Positions 6,315-12,556 are shown, counted from the first letter of the stretch. The stretch: 12,556 nt of DNA from Rubrobacter sp. (GCA_016781705.1 JADDPV010000186.1:1-12556), one strand, 5' to 3'. The notes: generated by a model not told the origin, from the letters alone. Made by a program: numbers and translations.

Positions 6315-6980
6315 ATGGACACGCGTGATCAGCGGCAACTCCCCACCCAACAGGGACCACGCCCGGACGAACGCTACGGGGAACCGGGACTCGGGTCCTG
6401 GGTGCGACGCAACCCCTGGCTCCTCGTGCGCCTGTTCATGGTCATGGTCTTCACCTTCGGCGCTTCGACCACCGCCGCCAACTTCTCCTACGGCCTGCAA
6501 GAAGACCCGGTCAGGCTCTCCGCAGAGCAGCTCAACCGCGGCCAGCTGCCGCCGGGCACCGAGCTCGACGACTACGTCGAGATCCGGGGCACCCCCGACT
6601 TCGGACCCGATCCGAAGACCCCCGAAGTGGGTGTCTCGGCGCGCTACAGCACCGCCTACTACTACTTTGGGCTGGAAGAGACGAGAGACAACCTGCTCAT
6701 ACAGCAGGCCCAGACCCCGCCCGACATCACGGACACCAGGGAGCGCGTCTGGCGCGGGCAACTCGCCACCGTGGGGACCGTGATCTTCCACGACACCACC
6801 CAGAGGGGCCTAAAGGTCGCCGGCCTGCCTACAGACGATGCCATCCCGGTGGTCGAGATCGGCGAGACGCCGGAGTTCTACCGCCAGATCTTCCCGGCCT
6901 ACTCAGCGATCATCGGCCTCTGGGTGCTCTCTATAGCCTGGCTGGTCTGGAGGAAGAACAAACCCTTCCTCGGACTCTAG
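6315..6980 (+). CDS. Two-helix membrane protein with an extracytoplasmic domain, function unknown
   Basis: This protein of 221 residues runs divergently from the respiratory operon. A hydrophilic N-terminus (1-30) leads to helix 1 (about 34-56, with the RRNPWLLVRLFMVMVF edge), an outside domain of about 135 residues and helix 2 (about 194-213), ending in WRKNKPFLGL. The domain shows DDYVEIRGTPDF, YYYFGLEETRDNLLIQQ, VWRGQLATVG and GLPTDDAIPVVEIG, mostly beta strands and possibly OB-like. The helix-domain-helix plan and length resemble SURF1-type oxidase assembly proteins, but the SURF1 motifs are not convincing. A start at 6249 in the same frame is possible; 6315 is preferred because the extra 22 residues lack a ribosome site and would span the TAGAAT element. 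Linkage to the respiratory genes is by position only. Confidence 0.7.
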   Translation: MDTRDQRQLPTQQGPRPDERYGEPGLGSWVRRNPWLLVRLFMVMVFTFGASTTAANFSYGLQEDPVRLSAEQLNRGQLPPGTELDDYVEIRGTPDFGPDPKTPEVGVSARYSTAYYYFGLEETRDNLLIQQAQTPPDITDTRERVWRGQLATVGTVIFHDTTQRGLKVAGLPTDDAIPVVEIGETPEFYRQIFPAYSAIIGLWVLSIAWLVWRKNKPFLGL

Positions 6981-7012
6981 AGCTTTTCCTACCATGCGCT
7001 GCCAGTCTCCAG

Positions 7013-7039
7013 GCAACCGGACACCGCGCCGGCGGTTGC
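7013..7039 (+). terminator. Possible stem-loop after the two-helix protein gene
   Basis: A perfect 7-bp inverted repeat, GCAACCG (7013-7019) and CGGTTGC (7033-7039), lies about 35 bases past the stop at 6980. No T run follows, so it is either a weak terminator or an incidental hairpin. Confidence 0.25.
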
Positions 7040-7119
7040 GCCGAGGCTGAAATCACCTTCACCTTTTCCATCAGTGGTGCGATGCTTCGACATCGTTGCT
7101 CCTGGCCCTTACCAGCCGA

Positions 7120-7320
7120 CTATGAGGTCAGATCCGCATTGTTCTGCTGGTGCTCGATGCCTTTGTCCATTGTCAGAAAGCCTTCGAACTCGTCCTGCAC
7201 CAGGGCGATCAACTTCCCGATCTTCTTGCCGTCCCAGCCGCGCTACTTGACAGTAACGGCCTCGACCTCGGGAGCCGGACAAGCCTTGCGCGGCAGGCTC
7301 TCGTCCAGCAGCAAGCGCCT
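7120..7320 (-). pseudogene. DUF5615 (PIN-like) toxin remnant
   Basis: The minus-strand frame reads RRLLLDESLPRK at the start, EVEAVTVK, then an in-frame TAG (7245-7243), then RGWDGKKIGKLIALVQDEFE and FLTMDKGIEHQQN before a TAG at 7120-7122. The LLLDESLPRK opening, the RGW-x-G-x-KxG block and FLTxDxGIxHQQN are hallmarks of the PIN-like DUF5615 family found beside DUF433. The stop codon replaces what is usually a Gln or Glu before RGW. The C-terminal third (the conserved VVLRA-type strand and tail) is missing. The protein cannot be made whole. It follows the DUF433 remnant closely, as in intact pairs. Confidence 0.75.
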
Positions 7321-7520
7321 CCACAACCTTCGGGGTCGTCTTCGGGAGCTACGGCCTGCTCACGTGAGATGGTGGGGAAGTCGTCGAGGAACTCGTCCAC
7401 AGAGCGCCCTCCCGAAACATAGTCTACCAACGCCCCGACGAACACAAGGGTACCGGCGGACAGACACTAAAGCTCTGTGTACGACTTCCGGCCCCCGCAA
7501 ACGACGTCCTTGAGGTCCAC
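7321..7520 (-). pseudogene. DUF433 antitoxin-like remnant
   Basis: GTG at 7520-7518, behind a strong AAGGAGGAGC ribosome site, begins VDLKDVVCGGRKSYTEL and is cut by TAG at codon 18. The same frame then gives SAGTLVFVGALVDYVSGG and RSVDEFLDDFPTISREQAVA, the core of DUF433, a small DNA-binding fold used as an antitoxin. Compared with intact relatives, the GT-x-RVPV strand before GALVDY is shortened. After QAVA the frame is lost, and the C-terminal helix can only be read in another phase. Preserved translation signals with a decayed body show a pair that was functional when acquired. Confidence 0.75.
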
Positions 7521-7601
7521 CGCTGCTCCTCCTTGATTGCACGCCTCTCGAAACTAACCGTACACGCTACGGCCTCGATCTCTTTGCCGACCGCTCGAAT
7601 G

Positions 7602-7630
7602 TAGACACCCCTGCATCATCTGTCTATATT
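7602..7630 (+). promoter_or_regulatory. Sigma-70-type promoter for the purine permease gene
   Basis: TAGACA (7602-7607) and TATATT (7625-7630) are separated by exactly 17 bases, each matching consensus at five of six positions. Transcription would begin near 7637, leaving a leader of about 40 bases to the TTG start. No purine riboswitch core is seen in the leader. Confidence 0.6.
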
Positions 7631-7675
7631 GGTTCCGCGTCATATGGCAGGCATTTCACCGGAAGGGAGAAGGGT

Positions 7676-9025
7676 TTGGACCGTTTTTTCAAGCTCTCCG
7701 AACGGGGCACAAGCCTCCGTACAGAGATGGTCGCGGGGCTGACGACCTTCATGACGATGGCCTATATAGTCTTCGTCAACCCCACCATCCTCGGCACGGA
7801 GGGCACCGGGCTCTCACCGGGCGGCGTGTTCGTCGCAACGTGCCTCGCGGCGGCGGCGGCGAGCATCGCGATGGGCGTGGTGGCGAACTTCCCCGTGGCC
7901 CTGGCCTCGGGCCTGGGCCTCAACGCGATCGTGGCGTTCACGCTTATTTTGGGTTTGGGTCTCAGTTGGCAGCAGGCGATGGCCATCGTGATCGTGGAGG
8001 GGTTGCTCGTCACCGTCCTGGTCCTGACGAACCTGCGCGAGGCGGTGTTGAACGCCATCCCCCTGTCGCTGAAGTTCGCCATCGCGGTCGGCATCGGGTT
8101 GTTTATCGCGTTCATCGGCCTGAAGAACGCCGGCATCGTGGTCGCAGACCCGGTGACGTACCTGAAGTTGGGCGACTTCACGCAGGCGCCCGTTTTGCTG
8201 GCCCTCTTCGGGCTCGTCCTGACGCTCGCGCTGGTGGCGCGGGGCTTTCGGGGCGGGCTCGTCGTCGGCATCCTGCTCACCGGCGTCGTCGGGATGGTCT
8301 TCGGAATCGTTCCGTTCCCGACCTCGGTCGCCTCTTTGAACCTTGACACTTCGACGATAGGGGGCGGGGTCCTGGCGGTGCCGGAGGTGCTGCGGCTCTC
8401 TTTGGTGCCCATCATCTTCGCGCTGTTCATGACCGACTTCTTCGATACGATGGGGACCGTGATCGCGGTCGGCCAGGAGGGGAAGCTGCTGGACGAGGAG
8501 GGCCGGCCGCCGGACGCGAAGAGGATCCTGCTGGTGGACTCCCTGGCCGCCGTGGGCGGCGGCGCGATGGGAGCGAGCTCGGTCACGAGCTACATCGAGA
8601 GCGGCGCGGGCGTCGCCGAGGGCGGCCGGACAGGACTGACCAGCGTAGTCGTGGGAGCGCTTTTCCTGCTCGCGCTGCCGTTCTCGCCGCTGGTCACGGT
8701 GATCGGGGGCACCGTGCCGGTCCCCGGCCCCGAAGGGCAGGACCTCCTGGTCTCCCCCGTCACGGCCCCCGCGCTGGTGGTGGTGGGCTTCTTGATGATG
8801 ACGGCGGTGCGCTTCGTGCCGTGGGAAGAAGCGGACGAGGCGATACCGGCCTTCCTCACCATCCTGACCCTGCCCCTGACCTTCAACATCTCCTACGGGA
8901 TCGGCTTCGGGTTCATCTCCTACGTCCTCATAAAGCTGGCCCGCGGCAAGCCCGGCGAGGTCCATCCCCTGCTCTACGGCGTAGCCGTCCTCTTCGCCCT
9001 GACCTTCCTCGTGCCGGCCGCATAG
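7676..9025 (+). CDS. NCS2-family purine permease, AzgA type (guanine/hypoxanthine/adenine)
   Basis: This proton-coupled importer of purine bases in the cell membrane has 449 residues and a 12-14 helix pattern, the usual size for the AzgA (COG2252) branch. The opening GTSLRTEMVAGLTTFMTMAY and VNPTILG (35-40) are typical. Also present are the helix-3 SGLGLNAIVAFT segment, TDFFDTMGTVIAVG (253-266) and the signature GASSVTSYIESGAGVAEGGR (299-318), which holds the substrate-site residues and the second half-helix. A cytoplasmic loop QEGKLLDEEGRPPDAKR is normal for the family. TTG at 7676 is preceded by GGAAGGGAGAAGGG. It is probably a single-gene transcript: the next gene starts 127 bases on. Which purine is carried cannot be told from the sequence. 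Confidence 0.93.
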   Translation: MDRFFKLSERGTSLRTEMVAGLTTFMTMAYIVFVNPTILGTEGTGLSPGGVFVATCLAAAAASIAMGVVANFPVALASGLGLNAIVAFTLILGLGLSWQQAMAIVIVEGLLVTVLVLTNLREAVLNAIPLSLKFAIAVGIGLFIAFIGLKNAGIVVADPVTYLKLGDFTQAPVLLALFGLVLTLALVARGFRGGLVVGILLTGVVGMVFGIVPFPTSVASLNLDTSTIGGGVLAVPEVLRLSLVPIIFALFMTDFFDTMGTVIAVGQEGKLLDEEGRPPDAKRILLVDSLAAVGGGAMGASSVTSYIESGAGVAEGGRTGLTSVVVGALFLLALPFSPLVTVIGGTVPVPGPEGQDLLVSPVTAPALVVVGFLMMTAVRFVPWEEADEAIPAFLTILTLPLTFNISYGIGFGFISYVLIKLARGKPGEVHPLLYGVAVLFALTFLVPAA

Positions 9026-9152
9026 CGGCGTTTATAGGCCGTTTAGGCAGGGTAGAAGAAATTGGATAGCTCGCAAACGGCGCGTGGCGCCAGTCTGGTC
9101 TAGTATTACGGGGCCGGCGCGGAGCGTAGAGGAAAGGGGGAGGTGAGAGACC

Positions 9153-9425
9153 GTGGACCTGTCGGCCGTTATAGCCTTGATCGTGGTCGGGCTCATCGCC
9201 GGGATACTGGCGAGGATCGCCATGCCCGGCCCGGACCCAGGCGGCGTCCTCCTGACGGTGATCGTGGGGATCGCCGGGTCATTCGTCGGGTGGTTGATCG
9301 TTTACAACCTGTTCGGTGTCAATCCCGGCTCGACGGGGTTCCTCGGGTCGGTCCTGGTGGCCACCTTGAGCTCGATCGTCTTGCTGGTGGTGTACCGGCT
9401 GATCACGCGCCAGGCGTCGTCGTGA
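9153..9425 (+). CDS. GlsB/YeaQ/YmgE-family stress membrane protein
   Basis: This 90-residue protein has three membrane helices (about 4-22, 33-54 and 63-84) in the transglycosylase-associated protein family (Pfam PF04226). The family pattern is visible in VVGLIAGILARIAMPGPDPG, where helix 1 ends in a Gly/Pro turn, and in LLTVIVGIAGSFVGWLI. Members are small envelope-stress proteins that often sit with Asp23 genes, as here; the biochemical role is unknown. GTG at 9153 has GGGGGAGGTGAGAG upstream. A TAGTAT at 9101-9106 could be a -10 but lacks a -35. It may be separately transcribed from the Asp23 genes, which have their own candidate promoter. Confidence 0.88.
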   Translation: MDLSAVIALIVVGLIAGILARIAMPGPDPGGVLLTVIVGIAGSFVGWLIVYNLFGVNPGSTGFLGSVLVATLSSIVLLVVYRLITRQASS

Positions 9426-9449
9426 GGGCCTTCGAGAGCGGCGGCGTTT

Positions 9450-9479
9450 TTGGATCGGCGCTGGCTAGGCCATGATAAT
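9450..9479 (+). promoter_or_regulatory. Candidate promoter for the Asp23 cluster
   Basis: TTGGAT (9450-9455) and GATAAT (9474-9479) are 18 bases apart and stand just before the ribosome site of the Asp23 gene. The -10 matches five of six bases; the -35 is weak. No clear actinobacterial SigB-type pair was found. Confidence 0.35.
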
Positions 9480-9513
9480 CGTACCTCACTAGCGAAAGGA
9501 GCGAAAAGAGAGC

Positions 9514-9987
9514 ATGAGCGAGCAGAAGAGTCAGCAACAGCAGCGGCAGAGTCCGCTCCAGACCGATCGGGGCAGCACCAGGATCGAGGACTCCGTCGTA
9601 CAGAAGATCGCCGGCATCGCCGCCCAAGAGGTGGACGGCGTCCGCATGGGTGGCGGGACCTCACAGGCTATAGGTGGCATCCTGAGCAGCGTGACCGGCG
9701 GCAGCACCGGCGGTGGGGGCCAGACAAGAGGCGTCGCCGTCGAGGTCGGCGAAGTCCAGAGCGCGGTGGACCTGACGTTGACCGTCGAGTACGGCAAGTC
9801 CATACCGCAGGTCTCCGAGGCCGTGCGGCGCAACATCATCAACCGTATCGAGAACCTTACCGGCCTGCAGGTGACCGAGGTGAACATCGCGGTGAACGAC
9901 GTGTTCTTCCCGCAGCAAGAGCAGCAGCAGCAGGAGCAGCAGCAGGAGCAGGAGCAGCAGTCCGAGCAGGAGCAGAGGGTCAGGTAG
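9514..9987 (+). CDS. Asp23/Gls24-family envelope stress protein
   Basis: The 157 residues contain one Asp23 domain (about 22-132) with the usual start, RIEDSVVQKIAGIAAQEVDG, a central Gly-rich insertion (GGSTGGGGQ), the strand VDLTLTVEYGKSIPQVSEAV and the closing VTEVNIAVNDVFF. Asp23 proteins lie under the membrane in Staphylococcus, held there by AmaP, and respond to cell-wall and alkaline stress. The ends are unusual: a Gln-rich N-terminus and, after residue 133, a tail made almost only of Gln and Glu that the domain does not need. The tail comes from a CAG/GAG repeat. Start ATG follows AAGGAG and AAGAGAG. It heads a run of five genes, the later ones overlapping or nearly abutting. Confidence 0.9.
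   Translation: MSEQKSQQQQRQSPLQTDRGSTRIEDSVVQKIAGIAAQEVDGVRMGGGTSQAIGGILSSVTGGSTGGGGQTRGVAVEVGEVQSAVDLTLTVEYGKSIPQVSEAVRRNIINRIENLTGLQVTEVNIAVNDVFFPQQEQQQQEQQQEQEQQSEQEQRVR
9913..9975 (+). repeat. CAG/GAG triplet repeat encoding a Gln/Glu tail
   Basis: About 20 successive codons are CAG, CAA or GAG in an irregular order (QQEQQQQEQQQEQEQQSEQEQ as read in two blocks, residues 134-154). The tract is imperfect but slippage-prone, so its length may vary between strains. Confidence 0.8.
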
Positions 9988-10017
9988 GCGGCCGGGCGAA
10001 CGGGGAGGAGGCTCGCC

Positions 10018-10326
10018 GTGGCGGTGGACGATGACCTGCAGTTGGCGAGGGCCGTGCGCGAGGCGACCCTCGCCACGGGCGGGGTCCACTCTTTGGGGAC
10101 CGGGCGCTACGCCGAGGCGGCGACCTACGGCGCGGGCGAGAAGGTGAGTGGAGTCGTGGTGAGCGACGACGAGGTGCGGGTCCACGTCGTCGCCGGTTAC
10201 CCGCTCTCGGAGCCCATCCCGGCTCTCGCGGAGCGCATCCGCGAGAAGGTGGCCCCGCGAGCGGGCGGGCGGGCCGCCACGATCGTCGTCGAAGACCTGG
10301 AGGTGACCTCGAATGAGGGTCTTTAA
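10018..10326 (+). CDS. Short Asp23-like protein
   Basis: A 102-residue soluble protein without helices for the membrane. The fold reads like a trimmed Asp23 domain: an N-terminal helix (LQLARAVREATLATGGVHSL), TYGAGEKVSGVVVSDDEVRV, HVVAGYPLSEPIPALAERIR and a last strand ATIVVEDLEVT. The SEPIPALAERIR helix corresponds to the Asp23 helix before the final strand. GTG at 10018 lies six bases after GGGGAGGAGG. The gene begins 30 bases after Asp23, and its end overlaps the next gene by 14 bases, so the two are probably translationally coupled. It may pair with the full Asp23 protein or with the membrane anchors; assignment to the family is by pattern, not by search. Confidence 0.75.
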   Translation: MAVDDDLQLARAVREATLATGGVHSLGTGRYAEAATYGAGEKVSGVVVSDDEVRVHVVAGYPLSEPIPALAERIREKVAPRAGGRAATIVVEDLEVTSNEGL

Positions 10327-10894
10327 CCGGCTCGTCGTCGTCTTGCTCCTCGCCGGGCTGGTCGCGCTCGGCATCTCCGCGTTCGTCTACGCCCTGGACC
10401 TCGGCGGGCACCGGCTCTCCAGCGTGCCGAACACTCTGGGACTGAGCAGCGCCTACGAAGGGTTGGACAACTTCACCAGGAATGCGGAGGGCGGAAACCT
10501 CAACCCGCTGGACATTACGGTGTTGGTGGTGGTCGCGCTGTTCGGACTGATACTGCTTCTGTTCGAGCTATTCAAGCGCCCCGTGCCGCGCAAAGTGCTC
10601 ATGCAGCAGGGTACCTACGTAACCCGGAGTACCATCGAGAACGAGGCCAACGCGGCGGCAGAGGAAGTCCCGGAGGTTCTGCAGTCCGATGTGGACGTGG
10701 ACGCCCAGAGGAAGTCTGGGGCGAAGGTAAGCGTCACGGCGAACGTCCGGCGCGGGGAGGACACCAGCAGGCTGCAGTCCGACGTGCAAGAGCGGGTGCA
10801 AAAACGCTTGGCCGAGGTGGGCGTCCCGGTCAGCAGCCTCAAGGTGCGGGTGCTCGAGGCTGACCCACGCGAGACGAAAACGAGGGTCAAGTGA
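10313..10894 (+). CDS. AmaP-like Asp23 membrane anchor, copy 1
   Basis: The 193 residues start FNRLVVVLLLAG with helix 1 (about 5-27), followed by an outside loop of about 40 residues, helix 2 (about 67-87), and a cytoplasmic domain. That domain (from about 100, GTYVTRSTIENEANAAAEE) has an Asp23-like helix/strand order: VDVDAQRKSGAKVSVTANV, SDVQERVQKRLAEVGVPVSS and LKVRVLEA. This matches the alkaline-shock response membrane anchor AmaP, which binds Asp23 and holds it to the membrane in S. aureus. ATG at 10313 lies inside the preceding gene with GGAGG nine bases upstream. The last codons overlap the next start in GTGA. Confidence 0.82.
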   Translation: MRVFNRLVVVLLLAGLVALGISAFVYALDLGGHRLSSVPNTLGLSSAYEGLDNFTRNAEGGNLNPLDITVLVVVALFGLILLLFELFKRPVPRKVLMQQGTYVTRSTIENEANAAAEEVPEVLQSDVDVDAQRKSGAKVSVTANVRRGEDTSRLQSDVQERVQKRLAEVGVPVSSLKVRVLEADPRETKTRVK

Positions 10895-11448
10895 ACGCTT
10901 TCAACCGCCTGGTCATGCTCATCGTCGCCCTGCTTCTGGTAGCGATTCCCGTCCTCGTCTTGCTAATGAACTGGGGAATCTTGCAGGCCGAGGCGGTGAG
11001 CCCGTTCTACCGCGGCCCGCTCGACGCCTTGGGCGGGGCCGTTTCGAACTTCGACTTCGGGCAGGGGGCGCGGGCCGTGATCGCGGCGGTCGGCGCGGTC
11101 GTGGCGCTGGTAGCAGGGTTCTTGCTCCTGCGGGAGTTGACGTTCGGACGTCCGCTCGCGCCGCGGGCCGTCGTGGAGAGCGAGCCGGGCCGGGAGACCA
11201 CGCTCACGGCGCAGGCCGTGCGCAGCTTGGCGGAAGGGGCCGCGCGGGAGGCCGGGGCATCGTCCCCCAAATGCCGCCTCACATCCGAGAGGGGTCGCTA
11301 CGAGGTGTCGTGCGACATACACGTGCCGAGGCCCCGCAACTTAACGGAGACCGCCACGCGCGCTAGGGAGAACATACGCAAGGTCCTAAAGGCGCAGCAG
11401 GTGCCCGTCAAAGACGTCGAGGTCACGGTGCGGAGTATCGTCTCGTGA
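10891..11448 (+). CDS. AmaP-like Asp23 membrane anchor, copy 2
   Basis: This 185-residue paralog of the preceding product shares the FNRLV opening, helix 1 (about 6-27), an outside loop (to about 60), helix 2 (about 61-81) and an Asp23-like cytoplasmic domain. The domain reads TTLTAQAVRSLAEGAAREAG, GRYEVSCDIHVPRPRN, TETATRARENIRKVLKAQ and VKDVEVTVRSI. Cys128 and Cys141 occur only in this copy. GTG at 10891 overlaps the previous TGA by four bases (GTGA), a signature of coupled translation and equal dosage. Two adjacent anchors suggest that a heteromeric Asp23 membrane scaffold is assembled. Confidence 0.8.
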   Translation: MNAFNRLVMLIVALLLVAIPVLVLLMNWGILQAEAVSPFYRGPLDALGGAVSNFDFGQGARAVIAAVGAVVALVAGFLLLRELTFGRPLAPRAVVESEPGRETTLTAQAVRSLAEGAAREAGASSPKCRLTSERGRYEVSCDIHVPRPRNLTETATRARENIRKVLKAQQVPVKDVEVTVRSIVS

Positions 11449-11484
11449 CCTCCTTCGCGCCGTAGAAAGGGGAGGTTGACACAC

Positions 11485-11688
11485 ATGGCTACCTGGACTA
11501 ACAAGCAGTGGGGGGCTCTGATCGGGGCGCTCGTGGTGTTCTCGATAGCCCTGGTGGGTTGGGGGGACACGGCGATGGTCGTCATCTTCGGGGTGATTGG
11601 CTACTTCGTCGGGAAGTTCCTGGACGGAGAGCTGGACCTCCAGGACATCCAACAGCGCGTCCAGCAACGCACCAGGGGTGGTGGCTGA
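11485..11688 (+). CDS. DUF2273-family small membrane protein
   Basis: In 67 residues, two helices (about 8-26 and 29-46) are followed by an amphipathic basic tail (ELDLQDIQQRVQQRTRGGG). WGALIGALVVFSIALVGWGD and FGVIGYFVGKFLDG match DUF2273, a protein regularly encoded between or beside AmaP and Asp23 in Gram-positive bacteria. ATG at 11485 is preferred over the TTG at 11476 because GGAGG lies nine bases upstream of it. It is the last gene of the Asp23 cluster, 36 bases after the second anchor. Its function is not known. Confidence 0.85.
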   Translation: MATWTNKQWGALIGALVVFSIALVGWGDTAMVVIFGVIGYFVGKFLDGELDLQDIQQRVQQRTRGGG

Positions 11689-11690
11689 TC

Positions 11691-11726
11691 CGTCCGGTTG
11701 TTTACTACTTACGAGAGCACCGGACG
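11691..11726. repeat. Inverted repeat (8-bp stem) after the Asp23 cluster
   Basis: CGTCCGGT (11691-11698) and ACCGGACG (11719-11726) are perfect complements with a 20-base loop. There is no T run after it. It stands right behind the DUF2273 stop and before the ribosome site of the next start, so it may act as a weak terminator or as an mRNA-end stabiliser. Confidence 0.45.
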
Positions 11727-11743
11727 TTGAAGAGGACGAACGT

Positions 11744-11850
11744 TTGAATCAGCTCAGGGTAAGCGACATACGTTGGGGAGCAGTGACGATAGGATAGGTG
11801 GTGGCCGTCGTGGCCGGGCTCGTGATCGGGCCCGTGTTGAGCGACCTGTT
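11744..11850 (+). pseudogene. Truncated small membrane-protein gene, 5' part
   Basis: TTG at 11744 lies seven bases after an AGAGGA ribosome site. It opens NQLRVSDIRWGAVTIG, then TAG (11795-11797). The same frame resumes as VVAVVAGLVIGPVLSDLFG, a membrane helix that makes sense directly after the first part. This reads like the front of a membrane protein interrupted by one nonsense change and then by the transposase sequence that follows. The exact junction near 11850 is uncertain. The family is not recognised. Confidence 0.5.
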
Positions 11851-12556
11851 TGGTCTGGCGACCAAGGAGTTCCACTGGGCGGTAGCTCTCGATACCGAGG
11901 GCGAAGTATTGATCTCGCGCAAGGTAGACAACTCGGAGGCCGATCTCTCGGCCCTCATCGACGATGATTTTCGCCTTGGGGACGGAGGCTATCTGGGCCG
12001 TCGACCAACCCGGAGGGGCTGCGGCGCTGCTGCTGGCGCTCCTGTGGGATCAAGACCAGCAGGTCCTCTACGTAACCCTGCGTCGCGGTGGACCGGGCGC
12101 GCGACGCCCACCGTGGGGAGTCCAAGACCGACGCCCGTGATGCCCGCCTCATCGCAGAGCTGGCTCGCATGCGCAAAGGACCTCGCCGCCCTCAAGCCCA
12201 TCGACGAGATGCTTGCCGAACTCAAGCTGCTCGTCGCCCACCGCCGCGACCTCGTCCTCGATCAGGCTAGGGCCGTCGTGCGGCTGAGGGATGTCTTGGT
12301 GGCCCTTTTCCCGGGGCTCGAGAGCGTCCTCCACCTCAGAACAAGGGGGCCGCTCGTCCTGGGCTCGCGCTACCAGACCCCCAGTGCCGTACGCCGGGCA
12401 GGCCATGGGCGCATCATCGAGGCCTATCTCAAGAATAGGGGCGTCAGGAACGTCTCGAAGCTCGCCGAGGAGGCACTCAGTGCCGCCAAGGCGCAGCTCA
12501 CACGTAAGCCCGCCGAGGGGGTCGCCGCCGAGATCGTCCGCGACTTAGCCGAGAGG
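11851..12556 (+). pseudogene. IS110-family transposase, decayed, running off the window
   Basis: The homology starts at HWAVALDTEGEVLISRKVDN and continues in three other phases: WAVDQPGGAAALLLALLWDQ (from about 11970), then VAVDRARDAHRGESKTDARD (from 12082), then LAALKPIDEMLAELKLLV to the window end (from 12179). These blocks are the RuvC-like DEDD domain of IS110 transposases, with TDARDA as the conserved acidic motif. Three single-base gains near 11968, 12076 and 12178 split it. Because three gains add to a codon, the first phase is open again to the end. The N-terminal catalytic strand before HWAV is missing, and so is the upstream noncoding end that would carry a bridge RNA. The protein would be inactive. 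The C-terminal serine-containing domain lies outside the window. Confidence 0.8.

Noticed and set aside
7546..7675. Purine riboswitch before the permease gene
   Set aside because: The conserved loop and junction bases of the guanine/adenine aptamer are not present, and the leader from the predicted start is only about 40 bases.
7814..8965. 383-codon minus-strand frame within the purine permease gene
   Set aside because: Composition is His/Arg/Asp/Gln-rich without hydrophobic order, and it mirrors a well-conserved transporter.
9426..9450. Terminator after the GlsB-like gene (GCGGCGGCG then TTTTT)
   Set aside because: The T run is present but no complementary upstream arm of useful length pairs with the GC block.
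11689..11850. IS110 bridge RNA before the transposase
   Set aside because: The transposase N-terminus is joined directly to a membrane-protein reading frame; the noncoding end that would hold such an RNA is missing.
1..12556. CRISPR array, rRNA or phage genes
   Set aside because: No regularly spaced direct repeats, no rRNA signature and no phage structural or integrase motifs were seen in any frame.

Overview
High-GC bacterial DNA with strong Shine-Dalgarno sites, frequent GTG/TTG starts, a split (b6/subunit IV) cytochrome b and an Asp23/AmaP-type envelope-stress cluster. Taken together this points to a Gram-positive, actinobacterial organism; a Rubrobacter-like lineage is my best guess from gene style and content, not from any search.

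Layout. (1) 1-250: 3' remnant of a short-chain dehydrogenase gene broken by two frameshifts, then a short gene-free stretch holding a perfect stem-loop terminator that serves the operon on the other strand. (2) 396-6086, minus strand: a seven-gene respiratory operon. In transcription order it encodes a two-helix membrane protein with flanking soluble domains, a cytochrome bd subunit I-like protein, a Rieske iron-sulfur protein, cytochrome b6, subunit IV, a second bd subunit I-like protein and a 52-residue single-helix protein. No cytochrome c motif is present. The layout suggests a quinol-oxidising Rieske/cytochrome b module built to work directly with a two-paralog bd-type membrane complex; this is the most interesting system here. 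(3) 6315-6980, plus strand: a divergent two-helix protein with an outside domain, apparently read from a leaderless mRNA. (4) 7120-7520, minus strand: a decayed DUF433/DUF5615 toxin-antitoxin pair. (5) 7676-9025: an AzgA-type purine permease behind a good sigma-70-type promoter. (6) 9153-11688: a GlsB/YeaQ-type membrane protein followed by a tightly packed Asp23 cluster (Asp23, a short Asp23-like protein, two AmaP-like membrane proteins, a DUF2273 protein). (7) 11744-12556: a membrane-protein gene start cut by a stop codon and running in the same frame into a decayed IS110-family transposase that continues beyond the window.

Functionally the window pairs an energy-conservation operon with an envelope-stress operon, separated by a purine transporter and decayed accessory DNA (toxin-antitoxin remnant, IS fragment). 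The pseudogenes lie between the functional blocks and at the edges, as expected for sites that tolerate insertion and loss.
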